Assembly: GCA_963716925.1 (NCBI GenBank) | Contig: CAVQUX010000024.1 | Coordinates: 186,001-250,000, forward strand | From: DAISKN01 sp963716925 | GTDB taxonomy: Bacteria > Acidobacteriota > Vicinamibacteria > Marinacidobacterales > SMYC01 | DNA: 64,000 bases | Direction of reading: 5' to 3' | Shown here: positions 1 through 7,588 of the stretch, one piece after another | How the letters are laid out: every line of letters starts with the position of its first letter | How positions within the stretch are numbered: position 1 is the first letter of the stretch | The notes under the pieces: generated by a model | Seen by the model: only the letters and a program-made list of their open reading frames with translations | Told to the model about the DNA's origin: nothing | The model's database searches: none | Position numbers and translations under genes: made by a program

Positions 1-257
1 CCCGCGAGATCGTCGGTCTCGCCGAGGAAGAGGTGGCTCGAGCGGTGTCGATTTACGAGTTCACCCGGCTCGTCGACCGAAGCTTCACCCCGGAGCAGAA
101 ACGGCACGTCATCGGGCTGCTATGGGAGATCGCTCTCAGCGACGAGAGGATCGAGGCGCGCGAGGAGCAACTGATCCGAAAGATCGCGACCCTCCTCCAC
201 GTTCCTCACGAGGCCTTCATCGCCGAGAAGATCGCGGCCCGGGATCGGAGGAAATGA
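1..257 (+). CDS. TerB-like protein, C-terminal part (5' end outside window)
   Basis: The reading frame is open from the first bases of the window, so only the C-terminal 80 or so residues are seen; the GTG at 33 is internal to the open frame and need not be the start. The visible residues (FTPEQKRHVIGLLWEIALSD, then ERIEAREEQLIRKIATLLHV) match the helical TerB fold of tellurite-resistance-like proteins, including the usual acidic 'SDERIEAREEQLI' helix. TerB domains are cytoplasmic or membrane-associated and linked in comparative genomics to envelope stress; a pspA gene lies 1.4 kb downstream. The 3' end overlaps the 3' end of convergent leuB by about 40 bases. The family call is by motif only. 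Confidence 0.7.
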   Translation, partial: REIVGLAEEEVARAVSIYEFTRLVDRSFTPEQKRHVIGLLWEIALSDERIEAREEQLIRKIATLLHVPHEAFIAEKIAARDRRK

Positions 258-1311
258 CTTCGGCGATGAAGTCCCCCACCTCGCGCGTCGAGCGCGCCCG
301 GCCGGGCTCCGCCAGGTCCGCGGTCACGAAACCTTCGGCGAACGAGGCTTCGATACCGGCTTCGACGGCCCGCGCCTCGTCTTCGAGATCGAACGAGTAG
401 CGGAGCAGCATCGCCGCCGAAGCGATGGCTCCCACCGGATTCGCTATCCCCCGCCCCGCGATGTCCGGCGCCGAGCCGTGCACCGGCTCGTAGAGTCCGA
501 TGCCGCTTCCGACGCTCGCCGACGGAAGGAGCCCCATCGAGCCCGCGAGCATCGAAGCCTCGTCGCTCAGGATGTCGCCGAAGAGGTTCTCGGTGAGAAG
601 AACGTCGAAGTAGGAAGGGCGCGCGATGAGCTCCATCGCCGCCCGGTCCACGAGCATGTGATCGAGCTCGACCCCGGGGTATCCGCGCGCGACGTCCGAC
701 ACCACCTCGCGCCAGAGCTTGGAGCACTCGAGCACGTTCGCCTTGTCGACCGAAGTGACCCGCATGCGCCGCCCCCTCGCCGCCTCGAAAGCGACCTTCG
801 AGACCCTCTCGATCTCGGAGACGCTATAGGCCATGGTGTTCACCGCGCGGCGCGAGGCTCCTGTCCCCTCGATCCCCCGCGGCGTCCCGAAGTAGAGCCC
901 GGAAACGAGCTCACGGACGATGAGGAGATTCACCCCCGCGAGGGTCTCGCGCCGGAACGGACTCCGGGGCGAGACGAACTGCGAGACGACGGGCCGCAGG
1001 TTGGCGAAGCTCTCGATGAGCTTGCGCAGCGAGAGCAGAGCCGCTTCAGGCCGCTCGCTCGGCGGAAGGTGATCGTGCCTCGGGTCGCCGACGGCGCCGA
1101 GCAGAATCGCCTTGGCGCTCGCGCAGGCATCGCGGGTCTCCTTCGGGAACCCGGTGCCCGCGGCCTCGAGCGCCGCCGAGCCGAAGGGGAACTCCCTGGC
1201 GTCGAGCTCGTGGGAAAACCTGGAGGCGACGGCTTCGAGCGCCTTCAGCGCCTCGGAAATGACCTCGGGGCCGATGCCGTCACCGGGAAGGACCGTGAGC
1301 TGGAGCTTCAT
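217..1311 (-). CDS. leuB: 3-isopropylmalate dehydrogenase
   Basis: Catalyses the NAD-dependent oxidative decarboxylation of 3-isopropylmalate in leucine biosynthesis, in the cytoplasm. The protein is 364 residues, normal for LeuB. The N-terminal GDGIGPEV motif is at residues 9-16, ENLFGDILSDEAS near residues 239-252 carries the metal-binding aspartates, and LYEPVHGSAPDIAG near 273-287 is the NAD-binding signature of the decarboxylating dehydrogenase family. The start chosen is the ATG at 1311 directly before KLQLTVLPGDG; the frame remains open for 61 more codons upstream, but that stretch contains a terminator hairpin. No leuA, leuC or leuD is next to it. A short leader ORF and a terminator precede it, suggesting attenuation. 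Confidence 0.95.
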   Translation of the reverse strand: MKLQLTVLPGDGIGPEVISEALKALEAVASRFSHELDAREFPFGSAALEAAGTGFPKETRDACASAKAILLGAVGDPRHDHLPPSERPEAALLSLRKLIESFANLRPVVSQFVSPRSPFRRETLAGVNLLIVRELVSGLYFGTPRGIEGTGASRRAVNTMAYSVSEIERVSKVAFEAARGRRMRVTSVDKANVLECSKLWREVVSDVARGYPGVELDHMLVDRAAMELIARPSYFDVLLTENLFGDILSDEASMLAGSMGLLPSASVGSGIGLYEPVHGSAPDIAGRGIANPVGAIASAAMLLRYSFDLEDEARAVEAGIEASFAEGFVTADLAEPGRARSTREVGDFIAEVISSDPGPRSSRR

Positions 1312-1340
1312 GGAGGTCCATGGTATCAGCAAGCGCCGTG

Positions 1341-1372
1341 CAAAAAACGCGGGGGGCGCTTTCGCGCCCCCC
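1341..1372 (-). terminator. Intrinsic terminator or attenuator in the leuB leader
   Basis: On the minus strand a perfect 9-bp GC stem (GGGGGGCGC paired with GCGCCCCCC) closes a GAAA tetraloop and is followed within three bases by six T residues. This is a classical Rho-independent terminator pointing towards leuB, whose ATG is 30 bases further on. Because no other minus-strand gene of normal size ends just upstream, it is more likely an attenuator inside the leuB leader than an operon terminator. Confidence 0.75.
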
Positions 1373-1403
1373 GGTGCTCCGATGAGGACTTGCCAAAGGC
1401 TTT

Positions 1404-1433
1404 TTATGTGGAGTTTTGTAGGACGAGGTTCAT
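1404..1433 (-). CDS. Putative leuB leader peptide (9 aa)
   Basis: A tiny ORF, MNLVLQNST, ends 31 bases before the terminator hairpin of the leuB leader. It carries the branched-chain run Leu-Val-Leu (CTC GTC CTA), including the usually rare CTA leucine codon, which is what a ribosome-stalling leucine sensor would need. There is no Shine-Dalgarno, but an A/T-rich box (TATATA, 1446-1451) lies 12 bases upstream, so the message could be nearly leaderless. The ORF is very short and could be chance; the evidence is its position, its codons and the terminator. No T-box (TGGN bulge) was recognised. Confidence 0.45.
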   Translation of the reverse strand: MNLVLQNST

Positions 1434-1445
1434 GTAAGAGCAGGA

Positions 1446-1451
1446 TATATA
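1446..1451 (-). promoter_or_regulatory. Candidate -10 box for leuB leader
   Basis: On the minus strand the only strongly A/T-rich hexamer in the leader is TATATA, placed so that transcription would start 5-7 bases before the leader-peptide ATG at 1433. No convincing -35 hexamer is visible 16-18 bases further upstream, so the call rests on position and composition only. Confidence 0.35.
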
Positions 1452-1666
1452 AGCGGGTTCGGTCGATGGATGGGAAAGATCCGGCCGTTCCCACGAGCCG
1501 GACCCATGGTGGACCTCTGACAAGAATTCCTCATCGGAAACACGGGAAAATAGCATCTTAAAGCGAATAATTGTGTTGGGAAAACCAATACTACCCGTCG
1601 CGGACATCGGTGTCAAGCCTTGTGTTACGATGACTGTAAACGCCGGTCTTCACAGGGAGAACTCGC

Positions 1667-2426
1667 ATGGGTCTTTTCGCGCGCATCAAGGCGCTCTGGT
1701 TTGCACTCTTGAACCAGTCGGTGACGGAGATGGAAGAAAAACACGTCATCGCCCTAGCGGAGGCGAAGCTTCAGCAGGCGACGGAGAAACTGAAGGACGC
1801 GCGCCAGGGACTGGTCAGCTACCAGGCGATGGTCCTGAAGGTCCAGCACCAGGTGGACACCGAAAAGGCGCGGATGGTGAGCCTTACGGGACAGATCAAG
1901 AGCCACCTGAGCGCGGGACAGGAAGAGATGGCGGGCGAGCTCGCGCTCCAGCTCTCCCAGGTCAAATCCGATGTCGTCGCCAACGAGGAGCAGCTCGAGC
2001 AGCATCGGCAGGCTTACGAGAACAACCTCTTGAAAATGAAGGCGGCCCTCAAGGACATCGAAGGGGCGAGAAAGGAGCTCGAGAAGAAGAAAGCCGCGCT
2101 CCAGATGGAGAAGGCCCTCGCGGAGGTCTCGGAGACCGCAGGGGCGCTCAACACCAAGTTCGACGTCACGACCGACATCGGGAGCATCCTCACCCGCGTG
2201 GACGATCAGAATCCACAAAGCGCGGGCGCGATCCAGGGTCGCCTCCGACCTGAGCGATCAGGGGGTCGAAGCGCTGAAGGCGAAGGCCGAGGCCGAGAAA
2301 GCGCAGGCCCGCGAAGTCCTCCAGCAATTCAAAATCGAGCAGGGCCTCGCTGAGCCCAGCGGATCTCCCTCGACCAAGACCGTGGGTCCGCAGAAGCAGG
2401 CGCTGCCCCAATCGGAAAAGGGGTGA
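1667..2426 (+). CDS. pspA: PspA/IM30 family protein, interrupted by a one-base frameshift
   Basis: PspA/IM30 proteins are coiled-coil ESCRT-III-like membrane-remodelling proteins that protect the inner membrane during envelope stress. The protein starts MGLFARIKALW, a typical amphipathic PspA N-terminus, followed by long charged coiled-coil helices with almost no proline. At about 2210 the frame breaks: removing one A in CAGAATCC continues VDDQ as IHKAR..., then VASDLSDQGVEALKAKAEAE and a C-terminus that stops at 2424-2426. The restored length is about 252 residues, normal for the family. The stop TGA shares its last base with the ATG of the AAA+ gene (TGATG), so the pair is translationally coupled. 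The extra base may be a sequencing error. Confidence 0.85.
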
Positions 2427-4171
2427 TGAGCGCGGCGGGCGTGCTCGAAGACGGCGCCCCCGCCTGGGCGAACGAGCTCGCTTCGAGCTATCTCCGCGGG
2501 GCTTCGAGCGTCTATCTACTTCACGGAAACATCCACGACCTCGTGCCCGCGGACGGAAATGAGTTCGTCTCCCTCGAGCATTATCTCGCGACCCGGCTCT
2601 TCGGGACCCGCGACGTGGTCCTCGCCTACGACCGGGGAAGCGGCATCCGCTTTCTCGCTCCCGGCGCTCCCGCGCGGCGGGCGGTGATGCAGGAAGACTT
2701 CCAGAAGACCCTCTCCGCCGCCGATCGAGGGAGCCGTCCCAGGGACCCGAAGCTCGTCTTCGAGCTCCTCGACCGCTACATCCTTCACAAGCTCGTAGAG
2801 GATCCGACGGAGAACGGACGGAAGAGCCTCGCGATCCTGATTCGCTACCTGGAGACCATCACCCCCGCGGTCGAGGGCTCATGGCTCACTTCCGAGCTCG
2901 GGACTCACCTCATCCAGGTGCTCAACTGGGCCAACGACCCTTCGATCCGATCGGCTGACGTGACGCTGTGCCTTCTCACCGAGAACCTCTCGGACCTCCA
3001 CCCGCGGCTCGCGGAGAACCCCTTCATTTCCAAGGTGGAGATTCCTCTGCCCGACGAGCGCATGAGGGAGCGCTACGCGCGGCAAGTGCTGAAGCGGAGC
3101 GAGAGCGCGGCGGCTTCGATCGCGCGCGAGTCCAATGGTCTGACCCTGGTCGGGCTCGGCCAGGCGGTCTCGAGCGCAGCGTGCGAAAACGGCGATAGCG
3201 GCGACATCGACCTCGCAAGCCTGCGACGGGCGAAGAAGGATCTGATCGAAAAGCAGTGCCTGGGACTGGTGGAGTTCGTCGCCCCGCGGCACGGACTCGA
3301 CAGGGTTGTGGCCGAGCCCGCGGTGAAAGAAAGGCTCGAGCAGGACGTCGAGCTCTTCCGCAGCGGCCGGTTCGACGCCCTCCCCATGGGCTATCTCTTC
3401 TGCGGGGTCATCGGGACGGGAAAGACATTCACCGCGACCTGCTTCGCCGGAAGCCTCGGAATCCCCGCGGTGGTGTTCAGGAACCTCCGCAGCAAGTGGG
3501 TGGGAAGCTCCGAGGGAAACCTCCAGAAGGTGCTCTCCGTCGTGAAGGCGCTGAGCCCGGTCGCGGTCTTGATCGACGAGGCCGACGCGTCTCTGGGAAC
3601 GCGCGCGGCCTCGGGCGACAGCGGTACCGGAAGCCGGATGTTCGCCATGCTCTCGACTCTCATGAGTGACACCGAGTATCGAGGACGAATCCTCTGGATG
3701 CTCCTCACCTCCCGGCCCGACCTTCTTCCCGTCGATCTCAAGCGTCAGGGGCGATGCGAAGTCCACGTTCCGCTCTTCCCCCCCTCGACCGACGAAAGCC
3801 GTCGAGAGATGTTCGTCGCTCTCGCGGGGAAGGCTGGCCTCCACGTCACGGCCTCCGAGGTACCCCCGATTCCTTCCGGCCTTTCGGGGGCCGACATCGA
3901 GAGCCTCGTGGTCTCGTCGGTCCGCCGCGCCGCCATTCGAAAGGCGAGCTCACCCGGCCCGGAGATCTTCCGCGAAGCGCTCGCGCACTTTCGCGCTCCC
4001 GAGTACGGGCTCGAGAAGGAGCTCCAGGAGCTCGTCGCCGTTCGCGAAGCCACCGATCCGGCATTCGTTCCCGAGCCGCTCCGCGCTCGCTACGCGGGCC
4101 CGGAGAAGTCCGCGGCGCTCGAGCACCGCATCCAGGAAATCCTCGCCCTCCTGGGGACGACCGGGCGTTGA
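2426..4171 (+). CDS. AAA+ ATPase coupled to pspA
   Basis: A 581-residue AAA+ protein. The C-terminal half has Walker A (GVIGTGKTF, about residues 326-335), Walker B (VAVLIDEAD, about 378-386), a sensor-1-like stretch (ILWMLLTSRPDLLP) with a following arginine-rich RQGRCEVHVP arginine-finger region. The N-terminal half (LLHGNIHDLVP near residue 30) resembles a degenerate AAA domain without Walker motifs. The start overlaps the pspA stop by one base, so this is a PspA partner by context; Psp-linked AAA+ ATPases (PspF-like or others) usually regulate or remodel PspA. It lacks the sigma-54 GAFTGA motif, so it is not PspF. Its substrate is unknown; remodelling of PspA polymers is an inference. Confidence 0.8.
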   Translation: MSAAGVLEDGAPAWANELASSYLRGASSVYLLHGNIHDLVPADGNEFVSLEHYLATRLFGTRDVVLAYDRGSGIRFLAPGAPARRAVMQEDFQKTLSAADRGSRPRDPKLVFELLDRYILHKLVEDPTENGRKSLAILIRYLETITPAVEGSWLTSELGTHLIQVLNWANDPSIRSADVTLCLLTENLSDLHPRLAENPFISKVEIPLPDERMRERYARQVLKRSESAAASIARESNGLTLVGLGQAVSSAACENGDSGDIDLASLRRAKKDLIEKQCLGLVEFVAPRHGLDRVVAEPAVKERLEQDVELFRSGRFDALPMGYLFCGVIGTGKTFTATCFAGSLGIPAVVFRNLRSKWVGSSEGNLQKVLSVVKALSPVAVLIDEADASLGTRAASGDSGTGSRMFAMLSTLMSDTEYRGRILWMLLTSRPDLLPVDLKRQGRCEVHVPLFPPSTDESRREMFVALAGKAGLHVTASEVPPIPSGLSGADIESLVVSSVRRAAIRKASSPGPEIFREALAHFRAPEYGLEKELQELVAVREATDPAFVPEPLRARYAGPEKSAALEHRIQEILALLGTTGR

Positions 4172-4689
4172 GAGACGGTCCGGTTCGGAGATCGATCAAA
4201 GCGCTCGCCCTCGGCGTCTTCAACGCGCGTCTCGCGCTCCATCGGATCCAGAAACGCGCGAGGGGCGACATCCCCTTCGAGCTCGGCGGAGCCTGCGTCC
4301 TCTGCGCGAAGTGCTGCGAGCAGCCGGGAATCCAGGTGGGGCTCCTCACCTGGTACTTTCCTTTGTTCCAGCGGGCGTTTCTCCTCTGGCATGGGCACGT
4401 GAACGGATTCGAGATGGTCGAGAAGAGCCGGGTCGATCGCGCCTTCCTGTTTCGTTGCACTCATTTCGACCCGCAGACCCGGCGGTGCGACAGCTACGAC
4501 TCTCGTCCGGGAATGTGCCGCGACTATCCTCGGACGCTCCTGGAGCAGGCCAACCCGGAGCTCTTCGAAGGCTGCGGATTCAAGCCGGTCGCGAGAGACC
4601 GTGCGCGGATGCTGAGCGCCCTTCAGGATCAACGGTTGAGCGAAGAGCAGTACTCCAAATTGAAGAAGGAGCTGTACTTGGAAGAGTAA
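4168..4689 (+). CDS. CxxCxxCC (YkgJ-type) cysteine-cluster protein
   Basis: A 173-residue protein with the cluster CVLCAKCC at about residues 43-50 and a second cysteine set (FRC..., RRCDSY, GMCRDYP) around 94-121. This is the pattern of the YkgJ/CxxCxxCC family, thought to bind zinc or iron; the biochemical role is not established. The most economical start is the TTG at 4168, which overlaps the stop of the AAA+ gene (TTGA); no ATG lies before the conserved region. Gene order with pspA and AAA+ suggests a shared operon. The start codon is uncertain by a few residues. Confidence 0.75.
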   Translation: MRDGPVRRSIKALALGVFNARLALHRIQKRARGDIPFELGGACVLCAKCCEQPGIQVGLLTWYFPLFQRAFLLWHGHVNGFEMVEKSRVDRAFLFRCTHFDPQTRRCDSYDSRPGMCRDYPRTLLEQANPELFEGCGFKPVARDRARMLSALQDQRLSEEQYSKLKKELYLEE

Positions 4690-4716
4690 CCGGCCCGCGT
4701 GTTAGATTGGAGCGAA

Positions 4717-5352
4717 GTGCCCAGACTCAAGGTCAGACGCTATCTTGCCGCCGGACTCCTCGTCTGGGTTCCGCTCGGCGTCACCTTTCTCACTCTCCGG
4801 TTTCTGGTCAATTTCATGGACCAGTCTCTCCTGCTGGTCCCGCCGTCGCTCCGTCCCGAGAACCTCGTCGGGTTCCGGATCCCCGGACTCGGCGTGATTC
4901 TCACCTTCGTGCTCCTGTTCGCGACCGGCGCCCTGGCCGCCAACTTCTTCGGGAAGCAGCTGATCGAGGGGTGGGAGCGGCTGCTGTCCCGCATTCCCCT
5001 CGTGAGCTGGGTCTACAGCGGCGTCAAGCAGGTGGCGGAAACGCTTCTTTCACCGCAGGCGCAGGCGTTCCGCAAGGTTCTCATGCTCGAGTACCCGCGC
5101 AAGGGCATCTGGAGCATCGGGTTCCAAACCTCGGGCCCGCTCGACGAGGTGCAGGCCCGGACGGAGAAGGACGTGATCGGAGTGTTCGTGCCCACGACCC
5201 CCAACCCCACTTCCGGGTTCATCATGCTCGTTCCCAGGGAAGACGTGGTCGAGCTCGATATGACCGTGGACGAGGCGCTCCGGATGGTGATCTCCCTCGG
5301 CGTCGTCGTCCCCGAGTGGCGGCGCCGCGAGCTGGTATCGCGCTCGGCCTGA
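4717..5352 (+). CDS. DUF502 family membrane protein
   Basis: A 211-residue integral membrane protein with two N-terminal hydrophobic segments (about residues 8-30 and 58-80), then the conserved soluble part containing RIPLVSWVYSGVKQV and GFVTS-like residues typical of DUF502, and the FVPTTPNPTSGFIMLVP motif near the C-terminus. The family has no proven function. The GTG at 4717 is preferred because GGAG at 4709-4712 precedes it and the protein then begins MPRLKVRRYLAAG; an in-frame GTG at 4699 is the alternative. It follows the cysteine-cluster gene by 27 bases, in the probable psp-linked operon, consistent with an envelope role. Confidence 0.85.
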   Translation: MPRLKVRRYLAAGLLVWVPLGVTFLTLRFLVNFMDQSLLLVPPSLRPENLVGFRIPGLGVILTFVLLFATGALAANFFGKQLIEGWERLLSRIPLVSWVYSGVKQVAETLLSPQAQAFRKVLMLEYPRKGIWSIGFQTSGPLDEVQARTEKDVIGVFVPTTPNPTSGFIMLVPREDVVELDMTVDEALRMVISLGVVVPEWRRRELVSRSA

Positions 5353-5411
5353 TCGACTGCTTTACGCCGGAAGGCGTTTGGAACTACCATGCACCGATCG
5401 GGAGGCACGTG

Positions 5412-5768
5412 ATGAACCGCCCCACGCTCGCCGCTCTCGCGACGTTTCTCGCCGCGGCCCCTTCGGGCGCCGAAAGGCTCGATGAGGTCACGTTCACCGG
5501 GGACGTGGCTCCAATCTTCGTCGAGCGCTGCATGACCTGCCACCGGCCGGGCGAGATCGCGCCGATGTCCCTCCTGAGCTACGAGGAAGCACGTCCCTGG
5601 GCGGGCTCCTTCGCCGTCGTCACCCGGCACCACGCTTTCGGATTCACCAACGGCGATGCATTTCGAGACGAGTTGGAGGGGATGGTTGGTCAGCAAGTGG
5701 AAATCACCGGGTTTCTGCGTGTGGACCGGATCGAGATCCAGAAGATCGAGATACGGTCTCCTCGCTAG
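5412..5768 (+). pseudogene. Cytochrome c-like fragment with an unrelated tail
   Basis: The N-terminal 60 residues look like the start of an exported c-type cytochrome: a signal peptide (AALATFLAAAPSGA), then VAPIFVERCMTCHRPGEI with one CxxCH haem motif and SLLSYEEARPWA, as in large haem-c proteins that carry copper monooxygenase-like domains. After RPWA the sequence switches abruptly to an unrelated tail (HHAFGFTNGDAF..., VGQQVEITGFLRVDRIE) and stops after 118 residues; the parent family is several hundred residues. An internal deletion that joined two genes is the simplest reading. The 3' end overlaps the start of the next gene by about 50 bases. It may still be translated as a small exported haem protein. 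Confidence 0.5.
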
Positions 5769-7392
5769 TCTCCTCGTCCTCCTTTCGCTCACGCTCGGGT
5801 GCGGTGAAGGCGCACCTTCCCCCACGCTCGCCGTGCTCGGCGCCCGCATATGGACGGGAGACCCCGACGCTCCCTGGGCGGAGGCGCTCCTCATCGAGAA
5901 CGACCGCATCGTGGCCGTGGGATCGAGCTCCGAGATCCGTCCCCGGGTGGGCGGGGCGCGCATCCTCGACGGTAACGGGAAATTCGTGGTCCCCGGTTTC
6001 ATCGACGGCCACGTCCACTTCCTCACGGGGGGTTTCCGTCTCGCCTCGGTGCAGCTTCGAGACGCCAAGACCCCCGAGGAGTTCGCCTCCCGCATCGGGG
6101 AGTTCGCGAAAACCGTTCCCGCCGGCACCTGGATCCAGGGAGGCGACTGGGACCATCAGCTCTGGGGCGGCGAGCTCCCCCATCGACGCTGGATCGACGA
6201 GCTCACGCCGGAGCACCCCGTATGGGTGAACCGCCTCGACGGCCACATGGCGCTCGCGAACTCGCTCGCGCTCGAGGCCGCCGGGATCACCCGCGCCACT
6301 CTCGAGGTCGAGGGCGGCGCTATCGAGAAAGACGACAGCGGCGAGCCGACGGGTGTCCTCAAAGACAACGCCATGAGCCTGGTGGACCGGGTCGTTCCTC
6401 CGCCGAGCGAAGAGATGAGCCTTCGGGCCCTCGATGCGGCGATGCGCTACGTCGCCGCGCGCGGCGTGACGTCGGTCCACCACATGGGGAGCTTCGATGA
6501 CCTCTCCGTCTTCCGGAAAGCGCGCGCTCGGAATGACCTTCCAACGCGGATCTACGCCGCGGTTCCTCTTTCCGAGTGGGAGCGTTTGCGCGACCTCGTC
6601 GCCGCCGAAGGCCGGGGCGATGGCTCGCTCTCCTGGGGTCTCCTCAAAGGCTTCGTCGATGGGTCCCTCGGCTCCCACACCGCCGCCTTCCATGCACCCT
6701 ACGACGACCAGCCGTCGGACCGGGGCTTCTTCGTGAATACCGAGGAAGACCTCTACCGCTGGATCTCCGGCGCCGATGCCGCGGGGCTTTCGGTCGCGGT
6801 CCATGCCATCGGCGATCGCGCGAACCAGACGCTCCTCGACATCTATGAGCGGGTCGAGAAGGAGAACGGCCCGCGCGATCGCCGCTTCCGCATCGAGCAC
6901 GCCCAGCACCTGAGGCCGGAGGACATTCCGCGATTCGCCGCGCTCGGAGTCTTTCCCTCGATGCAGCCCTATCACGCGATCGACGACGGCCGCTGGGCGG
7001 AGAAGCTCATCGGCCTTCGCATCCGCACCACCTATGCTTTCCGGAGCCTCCTCGACGCCGGGGCTCCTCTGGTTTTCGGAAGCGACTGGTTCGTCGCGCC
7101 TCCGACTCCGCTCGAGGGGATCTACGCCGCGGTTACCCGCCGGACGCTCGACGACCTGAATCCAGCGGGTTGGGTTCCCGAGGAGAAGATCTCGGTCGAG
7201 GAAGCTCTCGTCGCCTACACCCGCTCGGCCGCGCGCGCCGCGTTCGCCGAGAACGACGTCGGGACCTTGAAGGAAGGCTTCCTCGCCGACTTCGTGATCC
7301 TCGACCGCGACCTCACCGCCATCGCTCCGGAAGAGATCCGGAATACCCGTGTGGTCACAACCGTCGTCGGAGGAAAGATCGTTCACGAATAG
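5719..7392 (+). CDS. Amidohydrolase 3 (YtcJ-like) lipoprotein
   Basis: A metal-dependent amidohydrolase of the YtcJ/AepA type, 557 residues from the GTG at 5719. That start gives a lipoprotein signal: basic N-terminus (SRSRRSRYG), hydrophobic core LLASLLVLLSLTLGC with the lipobox cysteine. Metal-site motifs are visible: HVHF near residue 97, VHAIGDRAN near 361, IEHAQHL near 392 and GSDWFV near 454. These enzymes hydrolyse amide or imide bonds of unknown small molecules; the substrate here is unknown. It is probably anchored in the periplasmic face of a membrane. The frame is open upstream to 5656, but that would overlap the cytochrome fragment more and bury the signal peptide. Confidence 0.85.
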   Translation: MWTGSRSRRSRYGLLASLLVLLSLTLGCGEGAPSPTLAVLGARIWTGDPDAPWAEALLIENDRIVAVGSSSEIRPRVGGARILDGNGKFVVPGFIDGHVHFLTGGFRLASVQLRDAKTPEEFASRIGEFAKTVPAGTWIQGGDWDHQLWGGELPHRRWIDELTPEHPVWVNRLDGHMALANSLALEAAGITRATLEVEGGAIEKDDSGEPTGVLKDNAMSLVDRVVPPPSEEMSLRALDAAMRYVAARGVTSVHHMGSFDDLSVFRKARARNDLPTRIYAAVPLSEWERLRDLVAAEGRGDGSLSWGLLKGFVDGSLGSHTAAFHAPYDDQPSDRGFFVNTEEDLYRWISGADAAGLSVAVHAIGDRANQTLLDIYERVEKENGPRDRRFRIEHAQHLRPEDIPRFAALGVFPSMQPYHAIDDGRWAEKLIGLRIRTTYAFRSLLDAGAPLVFGSDWFVAPPTPLEGIYAAVTRRTLDDLNPAGWVPEEKISVEEALVAYTRSAARAAFAENDVGTLKEGFLADFVILDRDLTAIAPEEIRNTRVVTTVVGGKIVHE

Positions 7393-7437
7393 GAAAACAG
7401 CGGGGCCCGCCGAGGAGGGACAAGCGAGAGGCAAACA

Positions 7438-7570
7438 ACGGACCCGGAGGGTCCGTCCTCCGCGCGAGAGGCGGGGAGCGAGGGAGCGAAGAGCGCAAAA
7501 CGGACCCGGAGGGCCCGTCCTCCCCGCGCGAGGAGCGCGGGGAGCTCGCGCCCCGAGGAGGGGCGCGAGC
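7438..7570 (+). repeat. Tandem hairpin-forming leader upstream of gdhA
   Basis: The 196-base gap before gdhA holds an imperfect tandem duplication with a period of about 62 bases; both copies begin ACGGACCCGGAGGG. The second copy contains two perfect consecutive stem-loops: 7521-7543 (9-bp stem) and 7544-7570 (11-bp stem, GCTCGCGCCCC), both with the same five-base loop GAGGA. The second hairpin ends 10 bases before the GGAGG ribosome-binding site at 7580-7584. GGA in hairpin loops is the recognition feature of CsrA/RsmA-type regulators, so a translational control leader is possible; a mobile palindromic repeat is the alternative. Confidence 0.7.
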
Positions 7571-7588
7571 ATTAACAATGGAGGTCAC

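Noticed and set aside
5704..7578. Long minus-strand frame opposite the amidohydrolase
   Set aside because: A 624-residue open frame on the minus strand is a codon-bias shadow of the GC-rich plus-strand gene; it lacks any family motif and is rich in Arg, Gly and Pro.
7349..7588. N-terminal extension of glutamate dehydrogenase
   Set aside because: The frame is open upstream of 7589 but consists of the hairpin leader; GGAGG and the family N-terminus support the start at 7589.
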